Positions 37,823-51,259 of a stretch of DNA of 64,000 bases are shown piece after piece. The DNA comes from Glandiceps talaboti (taxonomy: Eukaryota > Hemichordata > Enteropneusta > Spengelidae): contig NC_135562.1 in NCBI RefSeq assembly GCF_964340395.1, forward strand, positions 12,939,043 through 13,003,042, given 5' to 3'. The translations under genes were made by a program, and so were the position numbers. Within the stretch, counting starts at the first letter, position 1. Every line of letters begins with the position of its first letter. The notes beneath the pieces were generated by a model. That model saw nothing but the letters and a program-made list of their open reading frames with translations, made no database searches and was not told the origin of the DNA.

Positions 37823-37964
37823 AACAATAATGTACGCCCTCCCAGCCCATAATGGACGAAAGCAAACTTTGAACGACATAATGGGCGAGGCGACAGCCGA
37901 GCCCATTATGGAGTGCAAAGTTTGCTTGAGTCCATAATGGACTGGGAGGATGAACATTATTGTT
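37823..37964. mobile_element. Compact foldback element
   Basis: A 142-bp hairpin: AACAATAATGTACGCCCTCC at the left pairs with ...GGGAGGATGAACATTATTGTT at the right, through CCATAATGGAC and GCAAACTTTG arms to an inner GCCCATTAT stem. Higher GC than flanks. Confidence 0.8.
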
Positions 37965-38378
37965 ATTATTTTATAGTTTTGCCGATTCCAGTGAATTTGT
38001 AGACCGAGAAACGCAAAACAACGTATAATATACACAGCGCTGAACATCGTCTGCCATGTTCGGCCCGGAAGCTGAATACTAAAGTCATAGCGACACACGT
38101 ACGTACACGTACACACACATATACACTCCAATGAACTGCTGTGAACACAAATTTGTTTCATGAATGCGTTGTATTTTTAAACAGTGGAAATGACAATCAT
38201 AAGTAACAACATACATTTCGAAAAAATACCTAGTCGTATGAAGAAACAGAACAAATAAGCTTGTATTGTTATGCTCGTTCCGGGGCCGTGATGCCCAATA
38301 ACGGAGTACATTATCAGTAATAATGTACAGCGATGACGGCACAAAATTCACTGGAATTGGTAATGCTATAATATAATA
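37964..38378. mobile_element. MITE-like element with ~37-bp inverted ends
   Basis: The left end 'tattattttatag' then 'gattccagtgaatttgt' is matched by the reverse complement at 38341-38378 ('acaaaattcactggaatt'). The interior has no transposase and abuts the compact foldback on its left. Confidence 0.65.
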
Positions 38379-38574
38379 TAAGATAAAGAATAATGGAGTA
38401 TACATGATCAGTTGAATAGATATGTAAATCTGTAATTATATAGAGTCTCCATTTAAAGGCCAGGGTTTCAATCCCAGGTTCTCGTTATTTTATCACTGGG
38501 GCCATTATAAAGATTACATAGCTAAGAATCATTCTTTGACTCTCAACCAACTTTTTTCTGTAGCTCTGCACGCT

Positions 38575-38930
38575 AAGGCCTAAGAAAATAATAGTTTGGT
38601 TCTGGTTACTTGACTCCACCTACCTTTCCATTACCAACCCTAATTTTTTTTTATGTATTTGAGAAAAAAATAAATAAAGTCGCAAAAATTGTGAAGTCTC
38701 ATGAGAAATAGTAGATATGGAAACAACTTAAACCAAAATATAACTGTTCTTCCAATCTGTAATGGCTGTACATCTGATAGGAAGAAATAAACAACAAAGA
38801 GACTGTTTGGAAAATAATGGAAAACCTGAACGAGACACGCACACAGAAAAAAAAATAAAATAAAATAAAAAATCCACCTACCCCACCTATTCTAAAATTG
38901 AGCGCAATCGGAACCACACAATTTTTTTTA
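38575..38930. mobile_element. Interspersed repeat, copy 2
   Basis: Same element as 28600-28930. Its ends (gtttggttctggtt at left, and gtgtggttccgatt on the reverse strand at right) resemble short terminal inverted repeats. Confidence 0.75.
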
Positions 38931-39550
38931 TTAGGATTAAATGTTATTTAGACCTAGAGTTTAATCACTATTCTGAAAACTCAGAACCTTTAAAGTGCTT
39001 TGTTTAAATCCTGGGTCAGCTTATTGATTATTGTTATCATTACATTATAGGAGTTGAATTAAATAGGGTCATTTGTTTGTTCAGGTAAAACTTTTTCTAA
39101 ACCTCAGCTGCTAGACAACTATACAGTGTTTTTCACACCAAAATTTGAACCCCTTTTCTAACTGGGCCATTGGAATATTGTTAATGTTTACTGGTTAGTG
39201 AATTATGTCGTCAAGGGTGGTGTCTTAATAAGGTTGTGTAATGGGTCACTGACTATAAACTATATGATTACATGTCTGTCCTGGATCTACATTGTAGCTG
39301 TAATCTGGATGCCAACGTGGTTTCTAAGGTGTAAATGGTAACGATACTGTATAGGAACTATAGACTTATCTAGCTGTGATGTCCATACAGCTATTATCTT
39401 GTTTGTTATAAAGCACTTAAGTCTTCCTTTCACTCAATTATTTTCGGTTTTCAACTATCAAAAGAAGATCGTTTATACATACACCTGGTATAAAAAGGGT
39501 ATGCTTACAAAGCCATTACTAGAGATTATACCTAGAAAGTGCATATATAT

Positions 39551-39552
<2 letters not shown>

Positions 39553-39628
<76 letters not shown>
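39553..39628. repeat. TC microsatellite
   Basis: A pure TC/CT run of about 75 bp. Confidence 0.98.
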
Positions 39629-39630
<2 letters not shown>

Positions 39631-39639
39631 CATCTACAG

Positions 39640-42600
39640 TCAAATTTATGTAAGTAGAACAACAATCTGTGCTAAATTTTACATTACCACAAACAGCTGT
39701 TAATCCAATTTGAGCTTGATGCTGTTGTTACATCCACATGTGACTTATATGTACATTCAAACTTAGGTGGCATTATTTTTAAACATGATTTACAGATGAG
39801 AATCATGAATGAAATATGTACCTGTGTCTGTCAATGATGTGTGATGAATTACAATGAAAATCAAATGATCTATGTGAAAGGAATAGACACAACTTTCATT
39901 TTCAAGATAAACTCAGAGAGAGAATATTGAAACCATGGATAGCTTCTAGAATATAAGTGTCATGTGTATACAAAGGGACCTACTGTGAATTACATGTGAA
40001 TTGCTGACAGAAGAATCATGAATAACGTTTTACATAATAGTTAAGTCAGAAATTAATTTTCAATAAATTGAATTCATTTTTCATGATAAATTAAAAGTGT
40101 TAAGGAAATACATGTACAAGAATTATAATGACATTGTTTTTATATTGCTATGGCAACTCTGTTTTTTATAGAAAACAAGCAATATGTTATATTTCTTATT
40201 AAACTGAAAAAAGTGATGAAAGTAGCAATTTCCTAAATGTCAATGGTGACTGTCATAAAAAGGAGACATGTATTGGAAGGTTTCCTGTTCTTAATTGTGA
40301 GTGTACATGTACAATGTATGTACAATATAGGTAGCCTGGAATCCAGTTATGGGGGAATTTTCCTCTTACTTTTCCCCCAACCAAGTGTGGCATTTTGCTA
40401 GTGATGTATCAATTGCTTTAATGAAGCTAAGCCAAAATAGACTGTAAGTGTGTATGCACATGTGTGTGTATTGTATGCATGTAGTAGTGCGTGGTGTACA
40501 GTTGTGCCCTCTAATGATACTATATAGCCAAATTTTGTTGCTGTGGGCATGGTCTATGCTGTGGGTCAAAATGGTAAAAACTGGCACTTCTTGTGATTCA
40601 CCACACAGTAAAATAGATAGATAATTTCAAATTGTAGATTTAAGTACATTGCGCAATATGTCCTACTGTTACCCTGTCAAGTTTATTGATTATCAATATA
40701 TATGCTTATCTTGTATAGCGTGAAATGTTACAATTGTACAGTTGTATTGAAAAACCTACAATGTAAATAATTTCACCTCTAGAAAAGTTTGTGATTTTAC
40801 GTCTTCAGCTAGTTCTCAAATATTATAATTAATTTTACTAATTAATCCGACTGCTACATTAATTGTGTTCAAGAAGTTCACTACTTATTTTCGTGTTTTT
40901 GTTTTACAGTGAAATAAGTGAAAATAAGTCTCTTGCAGAAATTTACAGTTTTCCTTGTTCTATTGGCATAGTAACATTCAGTTTGTCTGTGTGTGTGTCA
41001 GTTTGTATGCTGGTATACATTTGTATATGCAGAGTGTTAATGTCACATGTAGACATATATATGTATACAATCTATATACAATGCAATATAATACAATACA
41101 ATGTAGAATCGTTATTGCATCCATTAAGAATTCTGAATTTCTTCATTGGATTTTCTGCAATAATTTGGTCCTAAAACAAACTAGTAAATCTACAAACTAG
41201 AGTAATAATAGTTAACAAAAAATAACAAAATAAGGTTTATACGAAAAGTCTAAACTTTAGGGTAGATAAATGGAATACATTTCTTTTAACTCTGTAAATG
41301 GTCTTTCCTTTTGATAAGTGCTGAATTCTATGTTTTCTCAGATTTATGTTATTTTTGGTAGAAAGGAAAATGTTTTGTATTCAGACATACATGCATTGCG
41401 TATTTTTACTTTAGGATGTATATTGAATTTTATTACATTATGCTGATTGTGTTTTATAGCAATTACTACAGTAGCTACTTTGTATGACATTATTGATTAC
41501 TTAAACATATTGCTTAGACTACATAAATGTAGATATACCATCTGATCCACCATATGTACGGAGCCCACTACAGTTACATACTATAATTTGCATGTACATA
41601 ATAAATACCACTACTAGCCTAGGTTATTCTCCATTATAACACTATGTATTGACATGTGTCAATGGTTTTATAATCTAGTTGATAATACCCTACACAACTG
41701 TGACTTCTTCATATAATATTATATTGTATAACTAAACAGAACGAGTGGTATAATGTTCAGATTTTTGCAAGGCTTATTTGATTAGGAAGAAAGTACCTTG
41801 TTGCATGTATTAATACCCATATAAAATATATAGATGTATGTCAAAATTTTGGTTAGGAACCTCAGTAAAATTAAACAAAACTCAACCAAACTTACTGCCT
41901 CTAATAATGAAAACACTATTAAGATATACATTTGTAAACAGGGACCAGTAATGTACAAAGTTGTCGTTAAGAAATTGAAGCATTTGTAATGAAATGATGG
42001 TAAATTTATGGACCGCATTTTTAAAGCATCAATACAATATACAAACTGACATTACAAAATAATTACTGTTAAATGTAGTTGGCACAAAATTGAGTTTTGG
42101 ATTTTAGATACTTGCATTGTCAAAACTACTGAAAAACTTAATGTTCAAATACACTTTTTTCTACTGAATTCTTGTACAATATATGATATTGAAAAATAGT
42201 TAATTTAAAGGTAGTCGAAACAAAATTATGTAATATTGGGTATTATATTTGAATTGCCTGGATAGTGAAAATTACTGAAAAGTTAATGTTCAAACAAATT
42301 TTTCTACTGTAGATCTCAGAATCAAAAGAACATAGTTTTATAAGGGATTTCATGGAACACTGTTAACAGTAGGTTTTCTTTCCAGTTGCCTATCTACCAC
42401 TGTTACCAGTATCGTGTCTCAATTGAATCATGTACAATGTACATGTACCTACATGTACATGTAGGTACATGTACATGTAGGAGATGTATAGTTTACAATG
42501 TACCTTGTACAGCCTTGACAGCATGAGCATGTACATGTAGTTTCAATAATGAGATAACAACTTTGACAGTATAACTGGCTACAAGGTTTTTATGCTCCCC

Positions 42601-44100
42601 AAAACATTATAAAGATACTGCACGATCATGCTTTCAAAGGGTCTGCTCTGTAGTTATTTAGTTAATGATGTAAATAGCAGCAGTAAATTATACATCATGT
42701 TTAAACACTTGAACACCCATACTTTACACTGACTACACAGACTGCATGTATACAAAAATGTACATTGAAACACTCTTACAGTGAGAGCTCTCTGCTAACT
42801 TTATTACATTAACATATGTTGTAGCCAATCAGCATCTCACTGAACTCGATGTTTCATTTCATCAAAACTACATGCTCATCCTGGAAAGGCTGTAATACCG
42901 TCGACTTTGAAGTTTACATATACATGTATAGTCCTTCAACTATCTCTGTAGGAGAAACAGACAGAAAAATTTGCATGCAGACTTGAAGCTGAAAATCAAT
43001 GTTTGTTATTGTTATGTTTGTGAATGTACTCATAGAATAGTCTATAGTGTAACATCCTTGGTGAAACTTAATCAATATGCGCGTACTGTTACTTACAATG
43101 TGTTCATTTCGAGATGACGTCAATGGAAATCAACATTATTTCATCATGAAATGAACTACATGTATCTATATACAGACTCTACATTATGCATTAAAGTGAA
43201 TTGATTATCACATCATGGAGGGCGAGGGAGTAAATGGCTGGGTAATTCTCCGTACCTCCAATAGCATTTTACCTCGTGCTAGAGGGTCAAAATGGAACAA
43301 GACGGTCAACTTATTTTCATGCACACCTGTAGTAATGTGTGTGAAGCACGTAGAGCAAAAGTTATGATGTTTACCAAGAAACCAAATGTTCTTTATTTTT
43401 ATGATGCGCCTAGGCAGAAATATTATATTTCTGGCACTGAGAATTGGTTTAAGTGTATCCTGATAGATTCAAAGTACAAGTACAAGTATAAGTTCTACAA
43501 ACTTTCAAAAACTAGGGGTCAAAAGTCTATAGTTCAGGCTGAAATTAAAGGTTAAAATTGTCTACATTCTTCCAAACAAATAGGAATCAAAAGTCTCAGA
43601 AGATTTTTTAAAAGTGACAACCAGGAAACTATGTTTTCTCAAATACTGGTTGTGGTGAATGAATTGTCAAGCCATTCTCAGTGGAGTGAGCAGTTAGTGA
43701 GAAGAATGGTTCTTTCAGGCCATCAATGATTATAGCAAAAGGTTTACTTTACAAAAACACACTTTGAAATTATTCCCATATGTACCAAAATGAAATACTG
43801 AATTATATTGATACTAATAGATTTACAGTCACTGTAAAAGATGAAGTATTGCAAAGCATACATTTCCTTTGAACAAGTATGTAAGTCCAACCATGCTAGA
43901 ACATACATTGTTGTACATGTACATTGTATGTAGCAATGTAAACAACTAAATAACTTGATTTTACTGGATAAATGAAGTTGCCTCAAGTTGGTGTTTCACT
44001 TACAGGATGTTTGTTTTCACCCAAAGAAATACACAAGTGTGTGTATGTGTGTGTGTATGTGTTTGTGCATATATATGAATGTGTGTGTGTAAAAAAAACA
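39640..44100. other. No supported gene
   Basis: AT-rich DNA with many ACATGTACATGTA clusters, for example 42430-42482, which is largely self-complementary. The 87-codon open frame at 43292-43555 is unexplained: it has an ATG, no simple repeat and an internal YKYKYK run. Not recognised. Confidence 0.45.
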
Positions 44101-44129
44101 TGTCTCATGAATGAAACACCAAGGCATCT

Positions 44130-44580
44130 TCATTTCTCCTGTAATACACACGTTAACAAGTACATGTACTTATTGTAAAGGGTACATTTCCTTTGTTTGC
44201 TTAACAGAACAAGTATCAATTATGCTAAAATAAAAACATGTGACAAAGTGAAAAAATAATAACTTTCAATTTTTCTTAATAACAATATGCTTAACATCCA
44301 CTCATAACACCGATAATTTTCTTTTATTTGCTTACACATATAGCAATACAACTTACGTGTACAATTACCACACGATACACTCAATTAGGTTAAAATAAAA
44401 ATGTCTAATCTTAATATGTTTAACATCCGCTCATAATACATAAACTTTTTTTTTATTTGTTATGCAATACAAGTACCATACAGTACATTCAATTATGCTA
44501 AAATAAAAACATCCGGCAGAATGAAAAACTAATAGCTTCCGATCTTAAAATTTTTAACAACCACTCATACTAAAGGAGTA
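44130..44580. repeat. About 150-bp imperfect tandem repeat, three copies
   Basis: Each copy has 'caattatgctaaaataaaaa', 'aacatccactcataa' and 'ttttatttg-ttatgcaatacaa'. Moderately diverged. Confidence 0.7.
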
Positions 44581-45365
44581 CCTTTCCTTTCTAATTTCTT
44601 TATTGAATGAATATGTAAATTGAAAAATGAATTAATCATGCACATTGACAGGTCAGCCTCAGTTTCTGTAAATTAAGGATTTATAATTTTGTGGTGACAC
44701 TGATACATACAAATGGATGTATGTGCACAAATGTATCCATATCCAAAATTCCATTTTGTCATACATGTATACATTGTGCATGCACCTCTGTCTTGACAGC
44801 TGGGACATTCAAAAATCAGATACATGTATGTACATGTACCGGTATAGTAGCCAGGCTCTGCACTCCAAAACATCTTAGATATTAACAATAAAATGTATTT
44901 ACAGAAAATAATTTCAGCATCAAAATGTAATTAACTAAAATATCATATGGATGTACCGGTAGTCTTCCTGAAATGTTTACATAATGTGGATTTCTGTTAT
45001 AGATCCAGTAGACTGTATAATCATATTAATAATGAAACCTTACCAACAAACAATAGTTGGTTTCAACAACCACTTGTTGATCTGTCTGTGTTTAGTTATG
45101 TTAATTACTAGCTTGGAAGTAGTACCTGGGTGTGGACAATGTTCCAGACTTTGTACAGCACTGTACCTTTAGGAAAATGACTAAAATTATGATTTGGCTA
45201 TTTGTCCTTTATTTACCGGTCAAAGGGAAATGTTTCACCCCTACCACAGGGATCAGGATGAATGAATTTTTTTTTTTCGCAATTTCCGGATTTCTAATAT
45301 TGCTTTCTTACTTTTTGTGTTTTTCAAATAATAGGTGTTTATTACCAGTTTATTAGTCGGATCAA

Positions 45366-45396
45366 AGACCCTCCACCAACCGTTGGTGGAGGGTCT
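45366..45396. repeat. Near-perfect 31-bp palindrome
   Basis: The arms AGACCCTCCACCAAC and GTTGGTGGAGGGTCT are exact complements around a single central base. Confidence 0.9.
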
Positions 45397-46079
45397 ATGC
45401 TCTGATGGTAGACGTATATGTACACATGTAGATGTAGATGTTTACATTGACAACTCATGTGCTCATTGGGCAAATAACCTGTAAGTTTGTTTTAGGATTA
45501 GCTGTGTACTTATTAATGCAAAGTTGATAAACTCTGATAAAACAGTGATAACGGTAGGAAATAGGAAAGAACAGTGAGATAAAACAATAGTTATGATGGC
45601 AATATTTTAAAACTTTATTTGACACATGGAAGTATAACACACTTCCACGTTTGAAATATAGAGAGAGAAAATAATATTAGAAATCCAGAAAATCATGAAG
45701 AAAATTATATATTTGTCCTGGTCCCTGTACTCCAACTTATATGTTGCTTGTATTTGCTTGTAGTCGGGGAGTTACCTTTATCTTTACTAATTACATGTAC
45801 ATCTTAACAAGAGGTCTATAATGTCTCTTAGCAATCTGATTAATATTTCACTGCTACTGTAAATGTAGACTTTTCCTAAGTTTGCATTCTCTAACTGTAC
45901 ATGGTAATGACCAGGATGCAAAGAACAAGTAAATGTGAAATATATATTGTATCATAGTATGTTGTGAATTATAAATATTTCTGCCAAATGATTACAGTCA
46001 AATTACAAATGTAGCTCACTAGAACACTAACTATGATGATATATGGAATCCAATATCATGAATATTATGGATTGTATGC

Positions 46080-46310
46080 TGCCCAGCTGGGGAGTTGAGG
46101 AAGTAAAGGGCCACTGTGCCACTGTAGATCCATATCAGCTACATTTGTAGGAGTAATAATTGTAATGTAAAGCAATTTGAGGACAGAGTGGAATGTGTGC
46201 TCCCCAGGGAGTTGAGGAAGTATACAGCCGCTGTGCCACTATAGATCCCATGTCAGGGTAATAATTGCAAAGTGCTTTGAGCACACAATGGATTTTTTAA
46301 GGCACTGGTC
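46080..46310. repeat. Diverged two-copy repeat
   Basis: 'gggagttgaggaagta-a-', 'gccactgtgccact-tagatcc' and 'gtaataattg' occur twice about 115 bp apart, each ending 'gcaa-ttgag-aca', like a SINE tail. Confidence 0.55.
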
Positions 46311-47049
46311 CGGGGACCACCAGTTCACAAAATGATTTGTTCACCCCTGAGTATTAAAGCACTTTGTGCACAAAGTAAGAAAGCACCATATACAAGCTGT
46401 TATTATTAAATACATTTCATATCGAATATACATGTAGTTATGATTAAGATAATCTACTGTGTGTTTGCCAAGGTTTGGGAACCCCTGTAGCAGAAAGGGG
46501 TGAATATAGTAAAACTGGCATAGTTTCCAATACTTTGTACTAATTACATTTGATGGGGAACTGTGGTAAAGTGACTTGGAAATTTCAGGTAGATTAATCT
46601 GCTTACTGAGCCATGAAAAGCAGTCATGGTTAGTAATTAATTAGTTGAAAAGAAGTGGGTCTAACATTTGGATTATGAACGTCTATGTTTGTGCAAACAG
46701 TCTCACGACTTTTATCAGGCATACATGTTCATGAAATGCATACAAATGCAAGTCTTTAGCTGAGATACAATGCACTGTAAGTTGTATTTTCTGTTCAGTG
46801 GGAGATTTAATCTTCTGTATAATATAACATGTACAATAGGCTAACAGTGAATAGTCAATGACTTTACCACCACAATAGCTACAAACATAACACTAAATGC
46901 TACCCTGTTGATCATGATAGTTACTGACACCTAGAGGCAAATGATATATCATTTTCCAATGGAGAATTCTAATAAGCTCATTCCCCCCCCCCCTCTCCCC
47001 GAATTCTGTCCACTTACATAAATGGTGCATCCTGCAGTGACTCTTTTCA

Positions 47050-47065
47050 CCGTTTAACAGTATTG

Positions 47066-47104
<39 letters not shown>

Positions 47105-47335
47105 TTCAGCTTTGACATAAAGTCAGGATGAGTCACACAGGTGACTAACACCTATAGAAAGCGACCCTCCACAATAGAACAAAAACAAATTGTACATACA
47201 AATGAATACGACTGAAAAACGATATACAGAGGACAGGATAAAAAGACATGTAAAATGTACACAAAAGCAGAAAAGACAGTATATGCTGTCTACAGCTCTA
47301 ACTACATGTAAAAAAGGAAATCCCATTTATCACAT
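47050..47335 (-). mobile_element. LINE 3' end with TTTA tail
   Basis: On the minus strand a decayed coding tail passes through 'gttagtcacctgtgtgact', 'ttatgtcaaagctgaa' and TAAA units. This is typical of CR1-like 3' ends. Confidence 0.55.
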
Positions 47336-48059
47336 GCAATATAACTACTAACCGTCTTACATACATGTAGGCCAAGTTGATACTCATGTATTAAGTTAAT
47401 ATTTACAGAACCCCATGATGCTTGACTTCTATTGTGTATACTCAGTGGTATTTGCATGAGTGCTGTGCTTTGCAGGGTTCTCTGTCACAGTACTTTATTC
47501 ACAAGCGAAGCCAGTAAAGGTGTAGTGCTCCGAAAATACTGCAAGCACAATGTAAACACTTTGTACATGATATTCTCTGACCTATAAATATAGTGCTTTA
47601 CATTGTACAAGTCTGCACTTCAGAAAGTAAAATCTTTTCTGTTACTTTGTTTATAGGGGAACACCACTCCAGAAAATAGAGACATTTTCATAAACTGTTG
47701 TTTCTGGAGAGTCATGTCATGATTTTACATCACCTACAATTACTTGCAATTTCAGAGAAACATCAAGTTGATTATGTGCCTTTATAGGGTATCCTTGCTA
47801 TGGACTATTGCATCATGGGAATCTGCAGAAATAATGTATTCATGGTTGAACACTGAATATTAATGAGAACTGTTTTACACTTCAGACCATTCCCAATTAA
47901 AATTGTGAAGGAAAATGTGGGGTTACTAGGCAATAGTATCTTTACGTTTACGTTTACAGAGAACAAAATGGTCTTTAATTTTATCCACATGTATCCTTCA
48001 AAAGTGCAAGCAATCACAACATGTTATTTGAAACTCTGTAGACAAATAATAAATTGACA

Positions 48060-48240
48060 ATTTGAAGACAAGATGGTAAACAACCAACTGGTAACTTTGT
48101 TTGATGATTTCAAAAGAACAACAAAATAAGCTTTCAAGCCAATGGTAAACTTTAAAATCACTCCAAAGTTTACCAATTGAAAGCTTATTTTTATTGTTCT
48201 GTTGTCCACTTTGATTTTCAAATAAATTGGTCCCGCAAAC
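48060..48240. mobile_element. Foldback element with 25-29 bp inner arms
   Basis: 'aataagctttcaagccaatgg' pairs with 'ccaattgaaagcttatt' around an 11-nt spacer, with weaker outer pairing. Non-coding. Confidence 0.7.
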
Positions 48241-48679
48241 ATATCCAACATTTTTGTACATGTACCTAGCGTGGTTTCCATGCGGATTGGTATTTTGAAT
48301 TCTTTATTTCCCCATCACAGGGAAATCAAATTCAAAATCCCCAAATTGCCAGGATGTTAGGCTAACAAATAATATGTACATCATCATGTACCCTACTGAA
48401 AATGGTCTTTACAACACTGTTAAAGAGTAGAAGAAGTCATAGAAGATGTACCTTTTGTACCTACATTAGTGTAGGGAGATAAAACCTGATTAATTTGAGG
48501 TACTTTAATATAGAAAGGTAATTGTTATAAGTACAATGTACAAATGTACCTTCATTAGTCCAGTACATATTGGATCAATTTACATGAACTGACATGCTGG
48601 TAAAACTCCTATAATGTGTTGTCATGACGATGGATAAACAAATAATTCTCTTTAGTTTTTCCCTGCATGTACTTTAATA

Positions 48680-49090
48680 TTTAACATTTATTTATTTTCT
48701 ATAACGCCTTTCCTTATTATAAAAATATCCAAAAGCGCTGAACAATAACATTTAAAAAATTAAAAATTATATACATTCGGAAATGAAATGAAATACCTGT
48801 ACAGTTACATATGTAAACTCATATGGATAAACATATTTAAAAGACTTGATAAAACTTATATTAGTAATACACTCAAAATAACTACTGTAACATTAAAATC
48901 ATTACAGTCTACAATGCTGTTAAGAAGATGTGTTTTCAGCTCTCGTTTTAAAATGTTCCACATTTTTTGCCCTTCAGTTTCTCAGTATAGAGAGTTCCAT
49001 AGTTTTGGCCCACAAATGACAAAACCTCTGTCCTTCAAGTTACTGAATGACCTTTGCGCTAATATTATGAAGTTTGTTGGCTCTTATTCT
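48680..49090. repeat. Interspersed repeat with TATAACGCC end
   Basis: 'ataacgcctttcc' with 'aaaagcgctgaacaata' is followed by a degraded segment with 'gagagttccatagttttggcc'. Its frame is probably a dead repeat, not a gene. Confidence 0.45.
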
Positions 49091-49503
49091 TAATTAAGCT
49101 ATCTTTGTTGAGTCTTATCTGTACCATCAGCTAATCAAGCAAGTAGTAGGAGAAGTCATTATTGTAAATTGGTTTTCACTTTTCTGTAATCAATTAATAT
49201 TCAACTACTGTATTATTAGTATTCAATATGTATGTAAATTAAATCAAAATACAAATTGTATTTTTCTAGGTTCATTTATTAGTATTAAATTGCATTTTCC
49301 CCCTTTGATATGTAGATGAATCCATTCAATGTTTAAATTATTTGAAGTATTGCATGGCATATAATAAATGAATGTACATGTCTATATGTACTTTGGTAAC
49401 AGCTAACTTATACATACACATACATACCCAGTTTGTACATGAATATACATGTACCTACATACATTCTTGCAAGTCTGCATACATTGTACATATCTACTTT
49501 ATG

Positions 49504-49780
49504 TACAACCCATAACACCAAAGTAAGACATTTTCTGAATGTACCACAATCGTTTATAGCATCCATATCAAGTGTAAAAGTATACTGTTTCATTTGCTAA
49601 TTGACCACATTAGAAAGGCCACATGCTAGGCTTGAAAATAAACCAATTGAAACAGTATACTTTTACACTTGATGTGAATTTTATAAATGAATGTAATACC
49701 CTAGACCCTACACGAAAGTAGGGGCTAATCCAGGCCGTAGCACATAGAGAAAGTGCTTTATTTCAGTGTTACTCATTGTA
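49504..49780. mobile_element. Foldback element, copy 2 (inverted to copy 1)
   Basis: Same element as 2794-3069 in the opposite orientation, with TACAACCC-ATAACACCAAAG and TACAATGAGTAACACTGAAA ends and the same internal hairpin. It is 277 bp, so both copies look full length. Confidence 0.85.
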
Positions 49781-49789
49781 TATGTGTAA

Positions 49790-50950
49790 CATACAGTTAT
49801 ACAATACACACATACAACCACCCACCCCACAAACACACACACAATGCCTTTTTAATTCTTTCAAAGGTCTAAAAATTATGTTTTTATTTTATGGAAATTC
49901 TGCCTTTTATATCTGTACATTGTATAATGTATCAAACAGAAATCCTAAATCCTAGCTGCTGTCCATCTGTTGCCAATCCTACTAGAGGTATTCACAGTGC
50001 TGTGATGTTGTAATCATTTCAGAGATATGAGTCAATTGACGTGGCAGTCATTGGTCCCATATCTCTGTGTAACTAATGAATTATATTGCAATTCAGAATG
50101 TTATAACATGTATATACATTAGGAATGCAGCCATATTTGTTTACATCTCTGTTGTTGCTATGGGTGGTTGTCAGTGGTAACAGCTGATAAAGTAACCTTT
50201 GTGGTAAATGAGGACAGCAAAGCAGTGATTGATTATAAAGAGATGTATAACTGTCTATCAGTTTTCTATAGCTTAATGTTATGCACCTGTTTTCAATAGA
50301 GTATATGATATCTCAGTCAGTTTTCAACAGCTAATTTTATATACATTGTATTTGTATTCAATTAAACTCCAGTCATTTTTCAGTAGCTAAATTTAATAAA
50401 CTGTTATTCAGTATAACCACATTTCATGCTTTAATTTTAAATAGGATTTTGAAAATGACAGTTGAGCAGTTGAGGATATGATATCTCTTTTTTAAAATTG
50501 ATAAAATTCATAACCTTTTATGGAAAAAATATGTGATTAATATTGTCATGACTCATCATGTTGATAAGAACAATTTGTATTACTATATGGGAAATGTTGA
50601 GATTCACTTGTGTTTGAAATGGCATACTCAATCTCATGCAGACACAATGTATTAACCTTTCAAAGGCAGTAATATACATACAGGGTATGAAAATCAACAT
50701 TTTGTTAGTGATTCTTTTCTTTTTTTTATTCTTGCCTAGTACCTTTTCCATACATTATTTTTCAGACTTCTAATATCTCTTCTCACTTTCCTCACCCCTT
50801 TTGTTGTTAACTATACACGTACTTGTAGCCAGTAATATTTTCTCTCCCATTTCCACCTTTTCATTTTAAATTTTGCACCTCGGAATGTACATGTATGTAC
50901 AAATGTAGACCATAGATCTTGTAGAACACAATATACATGTATCATGTCTG
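49790..50950. other. No gene seen
   Basis: AT-rich, short frames only. Confidence 0.5.
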
Positions 50951-50959
50951 TGTGTAATT

Positions 50960-51254
50960 AGGGCTTGAAATTAACTTTTTTTTTCTATGGTAGTCCCAGT
51001 GGGCTACCAATATCAGAAATTGGATGTTGACTAAGTAGTCCGATATTCCTGAACTGAAAACAGAGTTCCTCTATCGGAAATATGTGCGTTATCAAAATAC
51101 TGTCATATCTGTAAATCTTCCATCCTTTAATTTAATCATCGCATAATCAGTGGTACACTGGTAGTCTGAGTGGGCTAGCAGCTGCAAATTGTGGTAGTGC
51201 CATGACAAGAATTGATAGTGTGTGTACATGGAACTGCTGTTAACTTCGAGCCCG
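50960..51254. mobile_element. Short non-autonomous element, hAT-like ends
   Basis: Inverted ends AGGGCTTGAAATTAAC and CGGGCTCGAAGTTAAC. The interior repeats 'tggtagtc-gtgggcta'. A clear 8-bp target duplication is not visible. Confidence 0.6.
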
Positions 51255-51259
51255 GCAAT

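Noticed and set aside
48788-49093. 101-codon open frame
   Set aside because: It overlaps an interspersed repeat with TATAACGCC ends and shows no coding features.
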